From the NCBI GenBank assembly GCA_013373005.1, contig JABXIP010000357.1:1-14134 (forward strand): a DNA stretch of 14,134 bases, given 5' to 3'. The DNA comes from Cytophagia bacterium. Its GTDB lineage: Bacteria > Bacteroidota > Bacteroidia > Cytophagales > Cyclobacteriaceae. Below, piece by piece: positions 6,398-14,134 of this stretch; the stretch's first letter is position 1, and each line of letters opens with the position of its first letter. The position numbers and the translations under genes were made by a program. A model generated the notes under the pieces. That model did not search any database and was not told the DNA's origin. It was given only the letters and a program-made list of their open reading frames with translations.

Positions 6398-7798
6398 ATG
6401 GAATACAGAATTGAAAAAGACACCATGGGCGAGGTTCAGGTACCTGCCGATAAATATTGGGGCGCACAAACCGAGCGTTCAAGAAACAACTTTAAAATTG
6501 GCCCTGAGGCCAGCATGCCGCTAGAAGTGGTATATGGCTTTGCCTACCTAAAGAAAGCAGCAGCCCACACTAACTGCGCCTTGGGTGTAATGTCTGAAGA
6601 AAAAAGAGACCTAATTTCTAAGGTATGTGACGAAATTTTAGAAGGTCAGCATGACGATCAGTTTCCATTAGTTATCTGGCAAACCGGTTCAGGTACACAA
6701 TCAAATATGAATGTGAATGAAGTGGTTTCAAACAGGGCACATGTTCTGGCCGGAAATAAACTTGGTGAGGGAAAGAGCCCCATTCACCCAAATGACGATG
6801 TGAACAAATCACAATCATCTAACGATACCTATCCAACCGGAATGCACATTGCCTGCTACAAACTGATTGTAGAAAACACCATTCCTGGAGTTGAATTGCT
6901 AAGAGATACTTTGAAAGCTAAATCTGAGGCTTTCATGAACGTAGTGAAAATTGGTAGAACTCACCTAATGGACGCTACTCCATTGACTTTGGGTCAGGAG
7001 TTTTCTGGTTACGTTTCTCAATTGAATCATGGCTTGAAGGCCTTAAGAAATACACTTGATCACCTTTCTGAGTTGGCTCTTGGCGGAACAGCCGTTGGAA
7101 CCGGAATCAATACACCTGAAGGTTATGCTGATTTAGTTGCTCAGAAAATCGCTGAATTTACCGGGCTTCCTTTCATTTCTGCCGAAAACAAATTTGAGGC
7201 GCTTGCCGCTCACGATGCTTTGGTAGAAACCCATGGTGCATTGAAGCAAATGGCCGTTTCATTGAATAAAATCGCTAACGACATTAGAATGCTGGCTTCG
7301 GGCCCAAGATCTGGAATTGGTGAAATCATTATTCCTTCAAACGAACCTGGTTCTTCTATTATGCCGGGCAAGGTAAACCCAACTCAGTGTGAGGCAATGA
7401 CTATGGTTTGTGCTCAGGTAATGGGAAATGATGTGACCGTTACTGTTGGTGGTACTCAGGGACACTACGAACTCAACGTATTTAAGCCGGTGATGGCATA
7501 TAATGTATTGCAGTCTGCTCGTTTGATTGGTGACGCTTGTGTATCGTTCACCGAGAATTGTGCTATTGGCATTGAACCTAATTACAAGAGTATTGAGCAA
7601 CATGTAAACAACTCATTAATGCTGGTTACTGCCTTAAATACGAAAATCGGATACGAAAAAGCGGCTAAAATAGCCAAAACAGCACACGAGAATGGCACTA
7701 CTCTTAAAGAAGAGGCTGTGAACCTTGGGTACCTGACCGCTGAAGAATTTGACGAGTGGGTAAGGCCAGAGGATATGATCGGCAGTTTGAAAAGCTGA
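6398..7798 (+). CDS. fumC: Class II fumarate hydratase
   Basis: The 466-residue enzyme catalyses the reversible hydration of fumarate to malate in the TCA cycle, in the cytoplasm, and class II members are homotetramers without iron-sulfur clusters. Length and motifs are standard: TGSGTQSNMNVNEV (96-109), SSNDTYPTGMH (140-150), GRTHLMDATPLTLGQEFSGY (186-205) with the active-site histidine H189, and the signature loop GSSIMPGKVNPTQ (318-330) with the catalytic serine. GRTHLxDATPLT separates it from the related aspartases, which have GRTQLQDAVPMT. It has its own promoter and stands as a single gene; the next gene starts 46 bases on with a separate promoter-like element. Nothing is broken or missing. 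Confidence 0.98.
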   Translation: MEYRIEKDTMGEVQVPADKYWGAQTERSRNNFKIGPEASMPLEVVYGFAYLKKAAAHTNCALGVMSEEKRDLISKVCDEILEGQHDDQFPLVIWQTGSGTQSNMNVNEVVSNRAHVLAGNKLGEGKSPIHPNDDVNKSQSSNDTYPTGMHIACYKLIVENTIPGVELLRDTLKAKSEAFMNVVKIGRTHLMDATPLTLGQEFSGYVSQLNHGLKALRNTLDHLSELALGGTAVGTGINTPEGYADLVAQKIAEFTGLPFISAENKFEALAAHDALVETHGALKQMAVSLNKIANDIRMLASGPRSGIGEIIIPSNEPGSSIMPGKVNPTQCEAMTMVCAQVMGNDVTVTVGGTQGHYELNVFKPVMAYNVLQSARLIGDACVSFTENCAIGIEPNYKSIEQHVNNSLMLVTALNTKIGYEKAAKIAKTAHENGTTLKEEAVNLGYLTAEEFDEWVRPEDMIGSLKS

Positions 7799-7816
7799 TA
7801 AGAATAAGCTAATTTG
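7786..7816 (+). promoter_or_regulatory. Possible promoter of the SPOR-like protein gene
   Basis: TTTG at 7786-7789, inside the end of the fumarase gene, is followed after 20 bases by TAATTTG at 7810-7816. That is the minus-7 motif with one base fewer between TA and TTTG. A start near 7822 would give a leader of about 22 bases to the ATG at 7845. Read-through from the fumarase promoter is also possible, since no terminator separates the genes. Confidence 0.35.
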
Positions 7817-7844
7817 TAGACAAAGAATTGATAAATAAATTCCT

Positions 7845-8501
7845 ATGAAACCTCAAAAGGCATTATTAACTCTGATTTTGGGAATTATGGTAGCCAGTGT
7901 TGCCATAGCCCAAACTTCCGATACTCGTCCACTGACGAAGAAGGAGAAAAAGGAGTGGAAAAAGAAGAAAAGAAAGATGTCTGCTGAAGACTTCCGTAAT
8001 ATGTATGAGGAGAACTCTGGCCAAAAGGCACAAATTGCCAGCATGGAGAGTGAAATCAGTAATTTAGAGTCACAAATTTCATCGAAGGATGAAAAGATAA
8101 GCGACCTTCAGAAACAGGTTACCAGAATGCAGGCAGCCTATCAGGCAGCTCAGAATGAGATAGAAAAACTAAAGGCAGAACAAGCTAATAGGCCTGTTTA
8201 CAACCCTAACCTTATCAATGGAGAAGACTTCTCCGTAGGAGTCGTTTTCAAAGTTCAGGTGGGAGCTTTCAGGAAAATGGATCTTGAGAAGTACGCCAAT
8301 TCTTCTAAAGAGTTCTCTGAAGAAGGAGCTGATGACTTGAGAAAATATGTAATTGGAAACTTCAGAAATTATGAAGACGCCAATGTATTGAAGAGATATC
8401 TTCGTGAAATGGGCGTGGAAGATGCCTGGATTGTACCTTACAAAGATGGCCAAAGAGTGCCATTGAAAGATGTACTACCAGGGGCTCCAGGCGAGAACTA
8501 A
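7845..8501 (+). CDS. Secreted coiled-coil protein with SPOR-like C-terminal domain
   Basis: The 218-residue protein has a signal peptide ending AIAQ (cleavage after about A22), then a very basic patch TKKEKKEWKKKKRK (31-44). A heptad-rich coiled coil follows at about 56-114 (IASMESEISNLESQISSKDEKISDLQKQV). A C-terminal domain at 134-200 begins FKVQVGAFRKMD and ends YVIGNFRNYEDANVLKRYLREMGVEDAWIVPY. The VQVGAF start and the YEDANxLKRYLRxxGxxDAWIV end resemble SPOR domains, which bind denuded peptidoglycan. Homologues are sometimes labelled ezrin/radixin/moesin-like because of the coiled coil; that label says little about function. It is probably periplasmic with an envelope role (inference). 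A strong terminator follows. Confidence 0.85.
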   Translation: MKPQKALLTLILGIMVASVAIAQTSDTRPLTKKEKKEWKKKKRKMSAEDFRNMYEENSGQKAQIASMESEISNLESQISSKDEKISDLQKQVTRMQAAYQAAQNEIEKLKAEQANRPVYNPNLINGEDFSVGVVFKVQVGAFRKMDLEKYANSSKEFSEEGADDLRKYVIGNFRNYEDANVLKRYLREMGVEDAWIVPYKDGQRVPLKDVLPGAPGEN

Positions 8502-8523
8502 GAATATTTTTACGTTGTTAAAG

Positions 8524-8553
8524 GCAGTGTCTTCAACGGACACTGCTTTTTTT
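8524..8553 (+). terminator. Intrinsic terminator after the SPOR-like protein gene
   Basis: GCAGTGTC, a seven-base loop, then GACACTGC form a perfect 8-bp stem (8524-8531 with 8539-8546) followed by seven T (8547-8553). It separates this gene from the recJ operon, which must therefore have its own promoter between about 8554 and 8588. The AT-rich TAATTTTA at 8577-8584 is only a weak candidate for it. Confidence 0.92.
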
Positions 8554-8588
8554 ATACAAAAAATCTGAATATCCTTTAATTTTAGAGA

Positions 8589-10292
8589 ATGCAGAAGAGG
8601 TGGATTTTTAATGAGGATTTAGATGCGAATGCTGTAAATACCCTTCATGAAGAACTTGGTGTAAGTCAAACACTTGCCAAGCTCATCCACCAAAAGGGCA
8701 TCAATACTTATGAAGAAGCCCGAACATTCTTTAGACCAAGCCTAGATCAGCTTCACGATCCATTTCTTATGAAAGATATGGACAAGGCTGTGAACCGACT
8801 CACGGAAGGTATTGCCAACGATGAAAATATTCTGGTTTATGGCGACTACGATGTAGATGGTACTACTGCAGTTGCCACTTTCTATGGTTTCCTTTCTAAA
8901 TTCTACCACAAGCTGGAATACTACATTCCCGATAGGTATAAAGAGGGTTATGGCGTTTCTGAAGAGGGCATTCAATATGCTTCCCAAAATGGTTATTCGC
9001 TTATTGTTACTCTCGACTGTGGTATTAAGGCCGTTGAAATGGTAGCCTTAGCGAATGAGCAGGGTATAGATGTAATTATTTGTGATCACCATACTCCGGG
9101 AGAAGAATTACCAGCAGCTCATGCCGTGCTCGATCCAAAACAAGTAGACTGTGACTATCCGTATAAAGAGCTTTCAGGCTGTGGGGTAGGTTTCAAACTG
9201 CTTCAGGGTTTTTGTATTCAAAGTGGGGTTGAAATTGAAGAACTTTACCAATTTCTCGATTTACTGGCCGTTTCAATAGCCTCTGATATTGTGCCCATTA
9301 CTGGTGAAAATCGCGTTTTAGCTTACTTCGGACTCAAAAAACTTAATCAGTCTCCAAGGCCAGGACTCAAAGCACTGATTGATTTGTGCAAAGGCAATCG
9401 AGACCTGACTATCTCCGGAATCGTCTTCGGTATTGGCCCAAGAATTAATGCTGCCGGAAGAATGGATCATGCCGGTTCGGCTGTGGCTCTTCTTCTCGCT
9501 AAAGACGAAGATGAGGCCAACCTTCTGGCCGAAATGGTAAATAATAAGAATGATGCCCGGAGAGACTTCGACAGTAATATTACTGAAGAAGCCATTCAAA
9601 TGATTTCTTCCAACAATGACCTCACCCATGCCAAGTCTACCGTATTGTATAAAGAAGATTGGCATAAAGGGGTAATAGGCATTGTAGCTTCCCGATGCAT
9701 TGAGAAATTTTATCGCCCAACCGTAATTCTGACCGAATCGAACGACAAAGTAACTGGTTCGGCCAGATCTGTTGATGGCTTCGATGTTTACGCAGCTATT
9801 TCAGAATGCTCAGACCTTCTCGATCAGTTTGGCGGTCATATGTATGCGGCAGGCGTGACGATGTCTATTGAGAACGTTGCCGCCTTTCAGAAGAAATTCG
9901 AAGAAGTAGTATCGCGCCAGATTACGGATGAACAACTCATTCCTTCACTTTATGTCGATACCATTATTGGTCTGGAGGAAATAGACAGGAAATTCTTCAA
10001 CATTGTTAACCAGATGGCTCCATTTGGTCCACAAAACATGCAACCCATGTTTATGGCTGAGCAAATTCAGGCTTCAAATGTTAAACTTTTAAAAGATCAG
10101 CATCTTAAGTTTACTGCCAAACAAGAAGGCACTAATGTTGCTTATGACGCCATAGGTTTTGGCTTGGGAGATTATTATGATCTGGTAAATTGTGGACTCA
10201 AGTTTCAAATGGCCTTTACCATAGAAGAAAACGATTTTAGAGGGCATAAAACCCTTCAACTCTTCGTCAAAGACATCAAGTTTGACGATTAA
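8589..10292 (+). CDS. recJ: Single-stranded-DNA-specific exonuclease RecJ
   Basis: The 567-residue DHH-family exonuclease degrades single-stranded DNA 5' to 3' in recombination, base-excision and mismatch repair. Metal-binding motifs are present: VYGDYDVDG (83-91; D86, D88, D90), TLDCG (141-145; D143), the family name motif DHH (166-168) and SGCGVGFKL (196-204). The DHHA1 and substrate-handling part has GIGPRINAAGRM (281-292), GVIGIVASR (361-369), TGSARS (389-394) and the nucleotide-contacting FGGHMYAAG (414-422). A C-terminal OB-like region follows from about 460. The size is usual for the family. The start ATG at 8589 gives the normal N-terminus MQKRW. It is the first gene of the recJ-lptB-GH3 run, 10 bp before lptB. 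Confidence 0.98.
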   Translation: MQKRWIFNEDLDANAVNTLHEELGVSQTLAKLIHQKGINTYEEARTFFRPSLDQLHDPFLMKDMDKAVNRLTEGIANDENILVYGDYDVDGTTAVATFYGFLSKFYHKLEYYIPDRYKEGYGVSEEGIQYASQNGYSLIVTLDCGIKAVEMVALANEQGIDVIICDHHTPGEELPAAHAVLDPKQVDCDYPYKELSGCGVGFKLLQGFCIQSGVEIEELYQFLDLLAVSIASDIVPITGENRVLAYFGLKKLNQSPRPGLKALIDLCKGNRDLTISGIVFGIGPRINAAGRMDHAGSAVALLLAKDEDEANLLAEMVNNKNDARRDFDSNITEEAIQMISSNNDLTHAKSTVLYKEDWHKGVIGIVASRCIEKFYRPTVILTESNDKVTGSARSVDGFDVYAAISECSDLLDQFGGHMYAAGVTMSIENVAAFQKKFEEVVSRQITDEQLIPSLYVDTIIGLEEIDRKFFNIVNQMAPFGPQNMQPMFMAEQIQASNVKLLKDQHLKFTAKQEGTNVAYDAIGFGLGDYYDLVNCGLKFQMAFTIEENDFRGHKTLQLFVKDIKFDD

Positions 10293-10302
10293 TTAATAAT
10301 GA

Positions 10303-11034
10303 ATGAAGCTAACTGCAGAGAACCTAATTAAAATCTACAAGAAGCGTAAAGTTGTCAACAACATCTCTGTAGAGGTCAATCAGGGTGAAATTGTTGGTCT
10401 ATTAGGCCCGAATGGTGCAGGAAAAACCACTTCATTCTATATGATTGTGGGCTTAATTAAGCCAAACGAAGGAACAATTCACCTCGATAGCGAAGACATT
10501 ACGCCACTGCCCATGTTCAAAAGAGCTCAAATGGGTATCGGCTATTTAGCTCAAGAGCCTTCTGTCTTTAGAAAGCTTACCGTTGAGCAGAATATTATGG
10601 CCGTGTTGGAAATGACCAAACTCAGTAAGACCGAGCAAAAGGAGAAAATGGAGTCTCTACTGGAGGAATTCAGCCTTACACATGTGAGAAAAAATCTAGG
10701 GCGTGTACTTTCTGGTGGTGAGCGCAGAAGAACGGAAATTGCCAGAGCACTTTCTGTAGATCCGAAGTTTGTCTTACTCGATGAACCTTTTGCCGGAGTA
10801 GACCCTATTGCGGTTGAAGAAATACAAAGCATTGTAGCTCAGCTAAAAAACAGAAATATCGGAATACTCATTACCGACCACAATGTACAGGAGACTCTCT
10901 CTATAACAGATCGGGCCTATCTCATGTTCGAAGGAAAATTGCTGAAAGCCGGAACTGCAGAAGAATTAGCTGCCGATGAACAGGTAAGAAAAGTGTATCT
11001 TGGACAACACTTTGAGCTAAAAAGAAAAATCTAG
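10303..11034 (+). CDS. lptB: LPS export ABC transporter ATP-binding protein LptB
   Basis: The 243-residue cytoplasmic ATPase powers LptFG, which extracts lipopolysaccharide from the inner membrane and pushes it along the Lpt bridge to the outer membrane. All ABC motifs are intact: Walker A GPNGAGKT (35-42), Q-loop LAQEPSVF (82-89), signature LSGGE (136-140), Walker B FVLLDEP (156-162) with catalytic E161, and H-loop H193 in ITDHN. GYLAQEPSVFRKLTVEQNI and LSGGERRRTEIARAL are characteristic of LptB rather than amino-acid transporters. It starts 10 bp after recJ, and its TAG stop directly touches the GH3 start, so co-transcription is likely. No lptFG or lptC gene lies in the window, which is usual since lpt genes are often dispersed. 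Confidence 0.96.
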   Translation: MKLTAENLIKIYKKRKVVNNISVEVNQGEIVGLLGPNGAGKTTSFYMIVGLIKPNEGTIHLDSEDITPLPMFKRAQMGIGYLAQEPSVFRKLTVEQNIMAVLEMTKLSKTEQKEKMESLLEEFSLTHVRKNLGRVLSGGERRRTEIARALSVDPKFVLLDEPFAGVDPIAVEEIQSIVAQLKNRNIGILITDHNVQETLSITDRAYLMFEGKLLKAGTAEELAADEQVRKVYLGQHFELKRKI

Positions 11035-12570
11035 ATGGCCATAATCAATTCTATCCTAACCTGGGTCATGAAGAAACGCATGCACCAGATTGAGCTATTC
11101 ATGAAATACCCTCATGAAGTGCAGGAAGAATTGTTTAAAAGGCTGATTACTACTGCTCGAAATACGGAATTCGGACGGACCCATGGCTTTGCCGATGTCC
11201 ACAATGTTGAGCAATTCCGAAAGCTGATTCCTGTCTTTTCATACGAAGAAATTAGCCCATACATAGAGCGAAATATGGCTGGTGAGCAAAACCTGCTTTG
11301 GCCATCTGATGTCAAATGGTTTGCCAAGTCGTCCGGCACCACCAACGCCCGAAGTAAATTCATTCCTGTGTCTTATGAGGCACTTGAAGAATGCCACTTT
11401 AAAGGAGGAAAAGACCTACTGAGCATTTATTGTAATCACTTTCCAGACACGAAAATGTTCGATGGAAAAGGGCTTACCATCGGTGGCAGCCAGCAGGTAA
11501 ATCAGCACGACAGCAATAGCGAATCGTTCTATGGAGATGTCTCTGCTGTAATCATGTCTAACCTTCCTTATTGGACACGTTTTGTTCGGACTCCAACATT
11601 GGATATCGCTCTGATGGATGAGTGGGAGTCCAAGATTGAGAAGATGGCAGAGGTAACAATGAATGAGAATGTAACCAGCATATCTGGTGTTCCTACCTGG
11701 ACCATTGTACTTCTTCAAAGGATTCTTGAGCTAACGGGAGCCAAAGACATTTCAGAAGTATGGCCCAATCTGGAAGTGTTCTTTCATGGAGCCGTAGCTT
11801 TCGGCCCATACAAGAATGTTTTCGATAAGTTGGTTCCGGCCAACAAAATGAGGTATATGGAAACCTATAATGCCTCTGAGGGCTTTTTTGGAATCCAGTT
11901 TGAACCTGATTCAGAAGACATGCTGCTGATGCTGGATTACGGCATCTACTACGAGTTTATTCCTTACTCAGAAATTCAAAATGACCAGCCAAAAGTCATT
12001 GGGCTGGATGAAGTAAAAGTGGGAGAGCATTACGCCATACTTATTTCTACCAATGCCGGTCTTTGGAGGTACAAAATTGGAGATACGGTAGTTTTTACTT
12101 CAACCAATCCGTACAAAATCAAAATCTCCGGCAGAACCAAGCACTACATCAATGCTTTTGGTGAAGAGGTAGTAGTTGAAAATGCCGAAAGAGCAGTTGC
12201 GGTAGCCTGTGAAACAACGGGGGCTACTATCAATAATTTTACGGCCGCGCCAAAGTATTTTGGCGAGAATGAAAAAGGAGCTCACGAATGGATCATAGAA
12301 TTTGAGAATGAGCCAACCGATCCCGAAGAGTTCACTAAAATTCTGGATTCAACCCTTAGAAGAATCAACTCAGACTATGATGCCAAAAGGCATAAAAGCC
12401 TGGCCCTGAGTCTTCCGATTGTTCACATGGCTCAGCCGGGCACATTCTATGAGTGGATGAAGAGAAGAGGCAAATTAGGTGGCCAAAACAAGGTACCAAG
12501 ACTCTCTAACACGCGCGAGTACCTTGATGATATTCTTGCGCTCATCGGTTCTTCTGAGCTTAGCCAATAA
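11035..12570 (+). CDS. GH3-family acyl-adenylating enzyme
   Basis: The 511-residue protein belongs to the GH3 branch of the ANL adenylating superfamily. Plant members join amino acids to hormones such as jasmonate or auxin through an acyl-AMP. Visible motifs are the phosphate-binding loop AKSSGTTNARSKFIPVS (97-113), YNASEGFFGIQ (278-288) for adenine and metal contact, GLWRYKIGD (342-350) for ribose contact, and the hinge SGRTKHYINAFGEEVV (365-380) leading to the mobile C-terminal domain. The catalytic elements look complete. The substrate of bacterial members is not established, and the database phrase 'auxin-responsive promoter' is misleading here. The ATG follows the lptB stop with no gap, suggesting coupled translation and perhaps an envelope-lipid role (inference). 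Confidence 0.92.
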   Translation: MAIINSILTWVMKKRMHQIELFMKYPHEVQEELFKRLITTARNTEFGRTHGFADVHNVEQFRKLIPVFSYEEISPYIERNMAGEQNLLWPSDVKWFAKSSGTTNARSKFIPVSYEALEECHFKGGKDLLSIYCNHFPDTKMFDGKGLTIGGSQQVNQHDSNSESFYGDVSAVIMSNLPYWTRFVRTPTLDIALMDEWESKIEKMAEVTMNENVTSISGVPTWTIVLLQRILELTGAKDISEVWPNLEVFFHGAVAFGPYKNVFDKLVPANKMRYMETYNASEGFFGIQFEPDSEDMLLMLDYGIYYEFIPYSEIQNDQPKVIGLDEVKVGEHYAILISTNAGLWRYKIGDTVVFTSTNPYKIKISGRTKHYINAFGEEVVVENAERAVAVACETTGATINNFTAAPKYFGENEKGAHEWIIEFENEPTDPEEFTKILDSTLRRINSDYDAKRHKSLALSLPIVHMAQPGTFYEWMKRRGKLGGQNKVPRLSNTREYLDDILALIGSSELSQ

Positions 12571-12590
12571 AAAAAGGCGGTTACCCGCCC
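12569..12590 (-). terminator. Terminator between the converging GH3 and redoxin genes
   Basis: On the minus strand GGCGG, loop GTAA, CCGCC is followed by seven T, 25 bases past the redoxin stop at 12615. The T-run overlaps the GH3 stop codon. On the plus strand the same hairpin is followed only by CCTTTC, so it should stop the GH3 transcript less well. Confidence 0.8.
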
Positions 12591-12614
12591 CTTTCACACG
12601 TAAACTTCGATTGT

Positions 12615-13226
12615 TTAGTCACCCCATTTAATTTGACAGCCTATGGCTTTGGTGCTTTTAGTTGGGATATCGGCACCAGATATCAAGTTTTCAACCGCCT
12701 CTTCCACATAATGCTTACTGGCGGCATCAGCATTTCTGCTATTATTATCGATTGCCCCTATATACTCTATTCTAAAATTATTCTTTGAAACTTTGTTCAA
12801 TACATAAACATGAGGTGTATTGGTAGCTCCATATGTTTTAGTGGTTTCCTGAGTTTCATCAATCACATATGGAAAGGCATAAGATTTTTCTTTAGCTCTT
12901 GCCTGCATGTTTTCATAAGAGTCACCAGGAGATTTATTAGTATCGTTGGGCTGAATGGCCAATACCGGAAAGCCCTGATCCGCATATTTATTATGAAGCT
13001 CAATAATCCGATCTTCATACATATTGGCATACGGGCAGGTATTGCAAGTAAACACTAAAATATAGCCTTTAGCTGCTTCATTGGTTTCCAGGGAAACTAT
13101 CCGGCCATCAACGTTCTTTAAGTTGAAATCAGCGGCTTTGTCGCCAACTCCCAATCCGTCCAGTCTTTCACCATTGAAGGGAAAAAGAAGTATAGAAACG
13201 AACAGTAATACTTTTAAGGTTTGCAT
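12615..13226 (-). CDS. Secreted thioredoxin-fold redoxin (peroxiredoxin-like)
   Basis: The 203-residue protein has an N-terminal hydrophobic signal (LKVLLFVSILLFPF), then a redoxin domain beginning VGDKAADFNLKNVDG at about 27. The active site is TCNTCPYANMYEDRI with C61 and C64, and TPHVY supplies the cis-proline loop. AIQPNDTNKSPGDSYENMQARAKE and FPYVIDETQETTKTYGA are hallmarks of a thioredoxin-like family common in Bacteroidota; its exact substrate is unknown. It is probably periplasmic, acting in thiol-disulfide exchange. It is the second gene of a pair, 11 bp after the TlpA-like gene, and ends at its own terminator. Residues 190-203 add a third cysteine (AIGCQIKW) near the C-terminus, which could be a resolving or metal-binding residue. 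Confidence 0.92.
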   Translation of the reverse strand: MQTLKVLLFVSILLFPFNGERLDGLGVGDKAADFNLKNVDGRIVSLETNEAAKGYILVFTCNTCPYANMYEDRIIELHNKYADQGFPVLAIQPNDTNKSPGDSYENMQARAKEKSYAFPYVIDETQETTKTYGATNTPHVYVLNKVSKNNFRIEYIGAIDNNSRNADAASKHYVEEAVENLISGADIPTKSTKAIGCQIKWGD

Positions 13227-13237
13227 GGTTTTATAGT

Positions 13238-13714
13238 TTAATCTGTTAATTCCTTAATGATTGATTCTATTTCCCCCTCTTGCAATTCCTTTTCTACAAA
13301 CTTCCTTTTTCCGGTTTGATGATTAATAACCAAAGTGGCAGGAATTGCTCCGCTCCAAGACGGATCTACCTTGTCTATCCATGAATTGTAATCAATGTTA
13401 TCTAATAAAATAATGTCTGCTGTAATGCCTTTGGTTTCAACAAACGGAATAACCTTCTGATGAAATTCATCTGCGAAATCAAGGGATACTAGTGTCACGT
13501 TCACCGAAGAATTATTCTGATGAAGTTGCTGAAAATAGGGAATCTCGGCAATGCAGGGCTTACACCAGGTAGCCCAGAAATTAATCACCTCAACTTTATC
13601 CGATGGAGCCTCTATTATATTCTCTAGTGCATCGAACTTGACAACCTCCAGCCTTTGTTTCTCAGAGCAAGAAACAACAATGGCAAGCAATAGGATAAGG
13701 CTGAAGCTACGCAT
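13238..13714 (-). CDS. TlpA-like thioredoxin lipoprotein
   Basis: The 158-residue protein has a short lipoprotein signal with lipobox VVSC (C16 to be lipidated), then a thioredoxin fold. The redox site is NFWATWCKPCIAEIPYF with C51 and C54, and GAIPAT carries the cis-proline P125. WCxPC with an acidic, proline-rich following helix fits TlpA/ResA-type membrane-anchored reductases that keep periplasmic thiols reduced, for example during cytochrome c maturation. No cytochrome assembly genes are nearby, so the partner is open. S17 follows the lipidated cysteine; in Bacteroidota, surface export needs an acidic patch soon after, and SEKQ is weak for that, so the periplasmic side is likelier. It is the first gene of the redoxin pair. 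Confidence 0.92.
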   Translation of the reverse strand: MRSFSLILLLAIVVSCSEKQRLEVVKFDALENIIEAPSDKVEVINFWATWCKPCIAEIPYFQQLHQNNSSVNVTLVSLDFADEFHQKVIPFVETKGITADIILLDNIDYNSWIDKVDPSWSGAIPATLVINHQTGKRKFVEKELQEGEIESIIKELTD

Positions 13715-14004
13715 GTCTTCTATAAACGCCTATGAGATGATAATGTTGAGGCTTTACTGAAAGTGGCTCAAATCGGAGTAGAATATATGTAGATACAAGT
13801 ATTTTCAAAATTGTATTATTCTAATGACCACCTCTCTATGATACTTCAATGTAATTTGAAAGTTATGCCCATGTCATCTAAAGCCATGGATTGTAAGATT
13901 CTTAGTTAATCTTGACTTAACATGCAATGACCTGAATACCCACTCCCTAAATTGCCCCTCAGGGCATCTATTAGTTCATTAAACCTATTCTTTCTGAGTG
14001 AGGT
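13715..14004. other. Gene-free spacer, left part
   Basis: No convincing coding frame or RNA gene is seen here. It must hold the promoter of the minus-strand thioredoxin pair, but no clean TAnnTTTG element was found. A small inverted repeat, TGCCC CTCA GGGCA at 13953-13966, has no T-run behind it and is left unassigned. Confidence 0.6.
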
Positions 14005-14092
14005 TTTAGACAAAAAAAAGTCATTTCTATGAATGAAAGTCGCTTCCTAAACGAGGAAGATTTAGACAAAAAAAAGAATCAAAAATTTAGAC
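14005..14092 (+). repeat. TTTAGAC repeats with A8 tracts
   Basis: The 16-base sequence TTTAGACAAAAAAAAG occurs at 14005-14020 and again at 14061-14076. A third TTTAGAC lies at 14086-14092. Between the first two copies lies a 6-bp inverted repeat (CTTCCT at 14043-14048, AGGAAG at 14054-14059). The block is very AT-rich and directly precedes DnaA-box-like sequences, so it could be part of an origin unwinding region; that role is inference. Confidence 0.85.
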
Positions 14093-14098
14093 CATTTT

Positions 14099-14134
14099 TT
14101 TTCCACATTTTCAAACACTTATCCACAGTTTTCC
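14099..14134 (+). other. DnaA-box cluster, possible edge of oriC
   Basis: TTATCCACA at 14119-14127 is an exact match to the classic DnaA box. TTTTCCACA, one mismatch, lies at 14099-14107, and TTTTCC at 14129 begins what may be a third box cut by the window edge. Starts are 20 and 10 bases apart, so all face the same side of the helix. With the AT-rich repeats just to the left this fits the left part of oriC or a DnaA-controlled promoter. Confidence 0.6.

Noticed and set aside
6398..7798. Aspartate ammonia-lyase instead of fumarase
   Set aside because: The GRTHLMDATPLT segment is the fumarase version of the active-site loop; aspartases have GRTQLQDAVPMT.
9318..9665. A minus-strand open frame of 115 codons inside recJ
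   Set aside because: It overlaps the conserved DHHA1-side motifs of recJ and encodes nothing recognisable; it is a mirror of the coding bias.
13953..13966. Small hairpin TGCCC CTCA GGGCA as a terminator
   Set aside because: A 5-bp stem with no following T-run on either strand and no gene ending next to it.

Overview
The window looks like chromosomal DNA of a Bacteroidota bacterium, most likely a marine Cytophagales relative. This rests on the protein types (a TonB-dependent receptor with an N-terminal carboxypeptidase-regulatory-like domain, a LytS/LytTR pair, a bacterial GH3 protein, paired secreted thioredoxins), on starts without Shine-Dalgarno sequences, and on promoter-like TTTG/TAnnTTTG elements of the Bacteroidota type. 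No phage, transposase, CRISPR, rRNA or tRNA was recognised.

Layout, left to right. (1) 1-2114, minus: an outer-membrane TonB-dependent receptor, cut by the left edge within its last strand(s). (2) 2115-2381: a repeat-dense spacer with four alternating copies of a 10-15 bp palindromic unit, then a 32-bp tandem duplication. (3) 2382-3521, plus: an AAA-type ATPase with a DUF4143/nuclease-like C-terminus. It is visibly more AT-rich than sampled neighbours and its stop overlaps the next gene's stop. (4) 6107-3518, minus: a three-gene signalling cluster of a LiaF-like membrane protein, a LytS-type histidine kinase and a LytTR response regulator. It carries two hairpin/U-tract elements between the first two genes, a ten-base A tract in the linker of the LiaF-like gene, and upstream a pair of 9-bp direct repeats with a 12-bp spacer, the arrangement LytTR regulators bind. 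(5) 6398-7798, plus: class II fumarase with its own promoter, followed at 7845-8501 by a secreted coiled-coil/SPOR-like protein closed by a clear terminator. (6) 8589-12570, plus: a tight run of recJ, lptB and a GH3-family gene with gaps of 10 and 0 bp. (7) 13714-12615, minus: a TlpA-like thioredoxin lipoprotein followed by a secreted redoxin, with a terminator beyond. (8) 13715-14134: no gene; it ends in AT-rich repeats and helically phased DnaA-box-like sequences, suggesting a replication origin or a DnaA-controlled promoter at or beyond the right edge.

Most genes are housekeeping or common envelope genes (TCA cycle, DNA repair, LPS export, envelope redox). The part most worth following up is the LiaF-like/LytS/LytTR cluster. 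Its parts together look like a self-regulated envelope-stress three-component system built on LytTR rather than on the LiaSR proteins of Firmicutes. The repeat-flanked ATPase and the putative origin edge come next.
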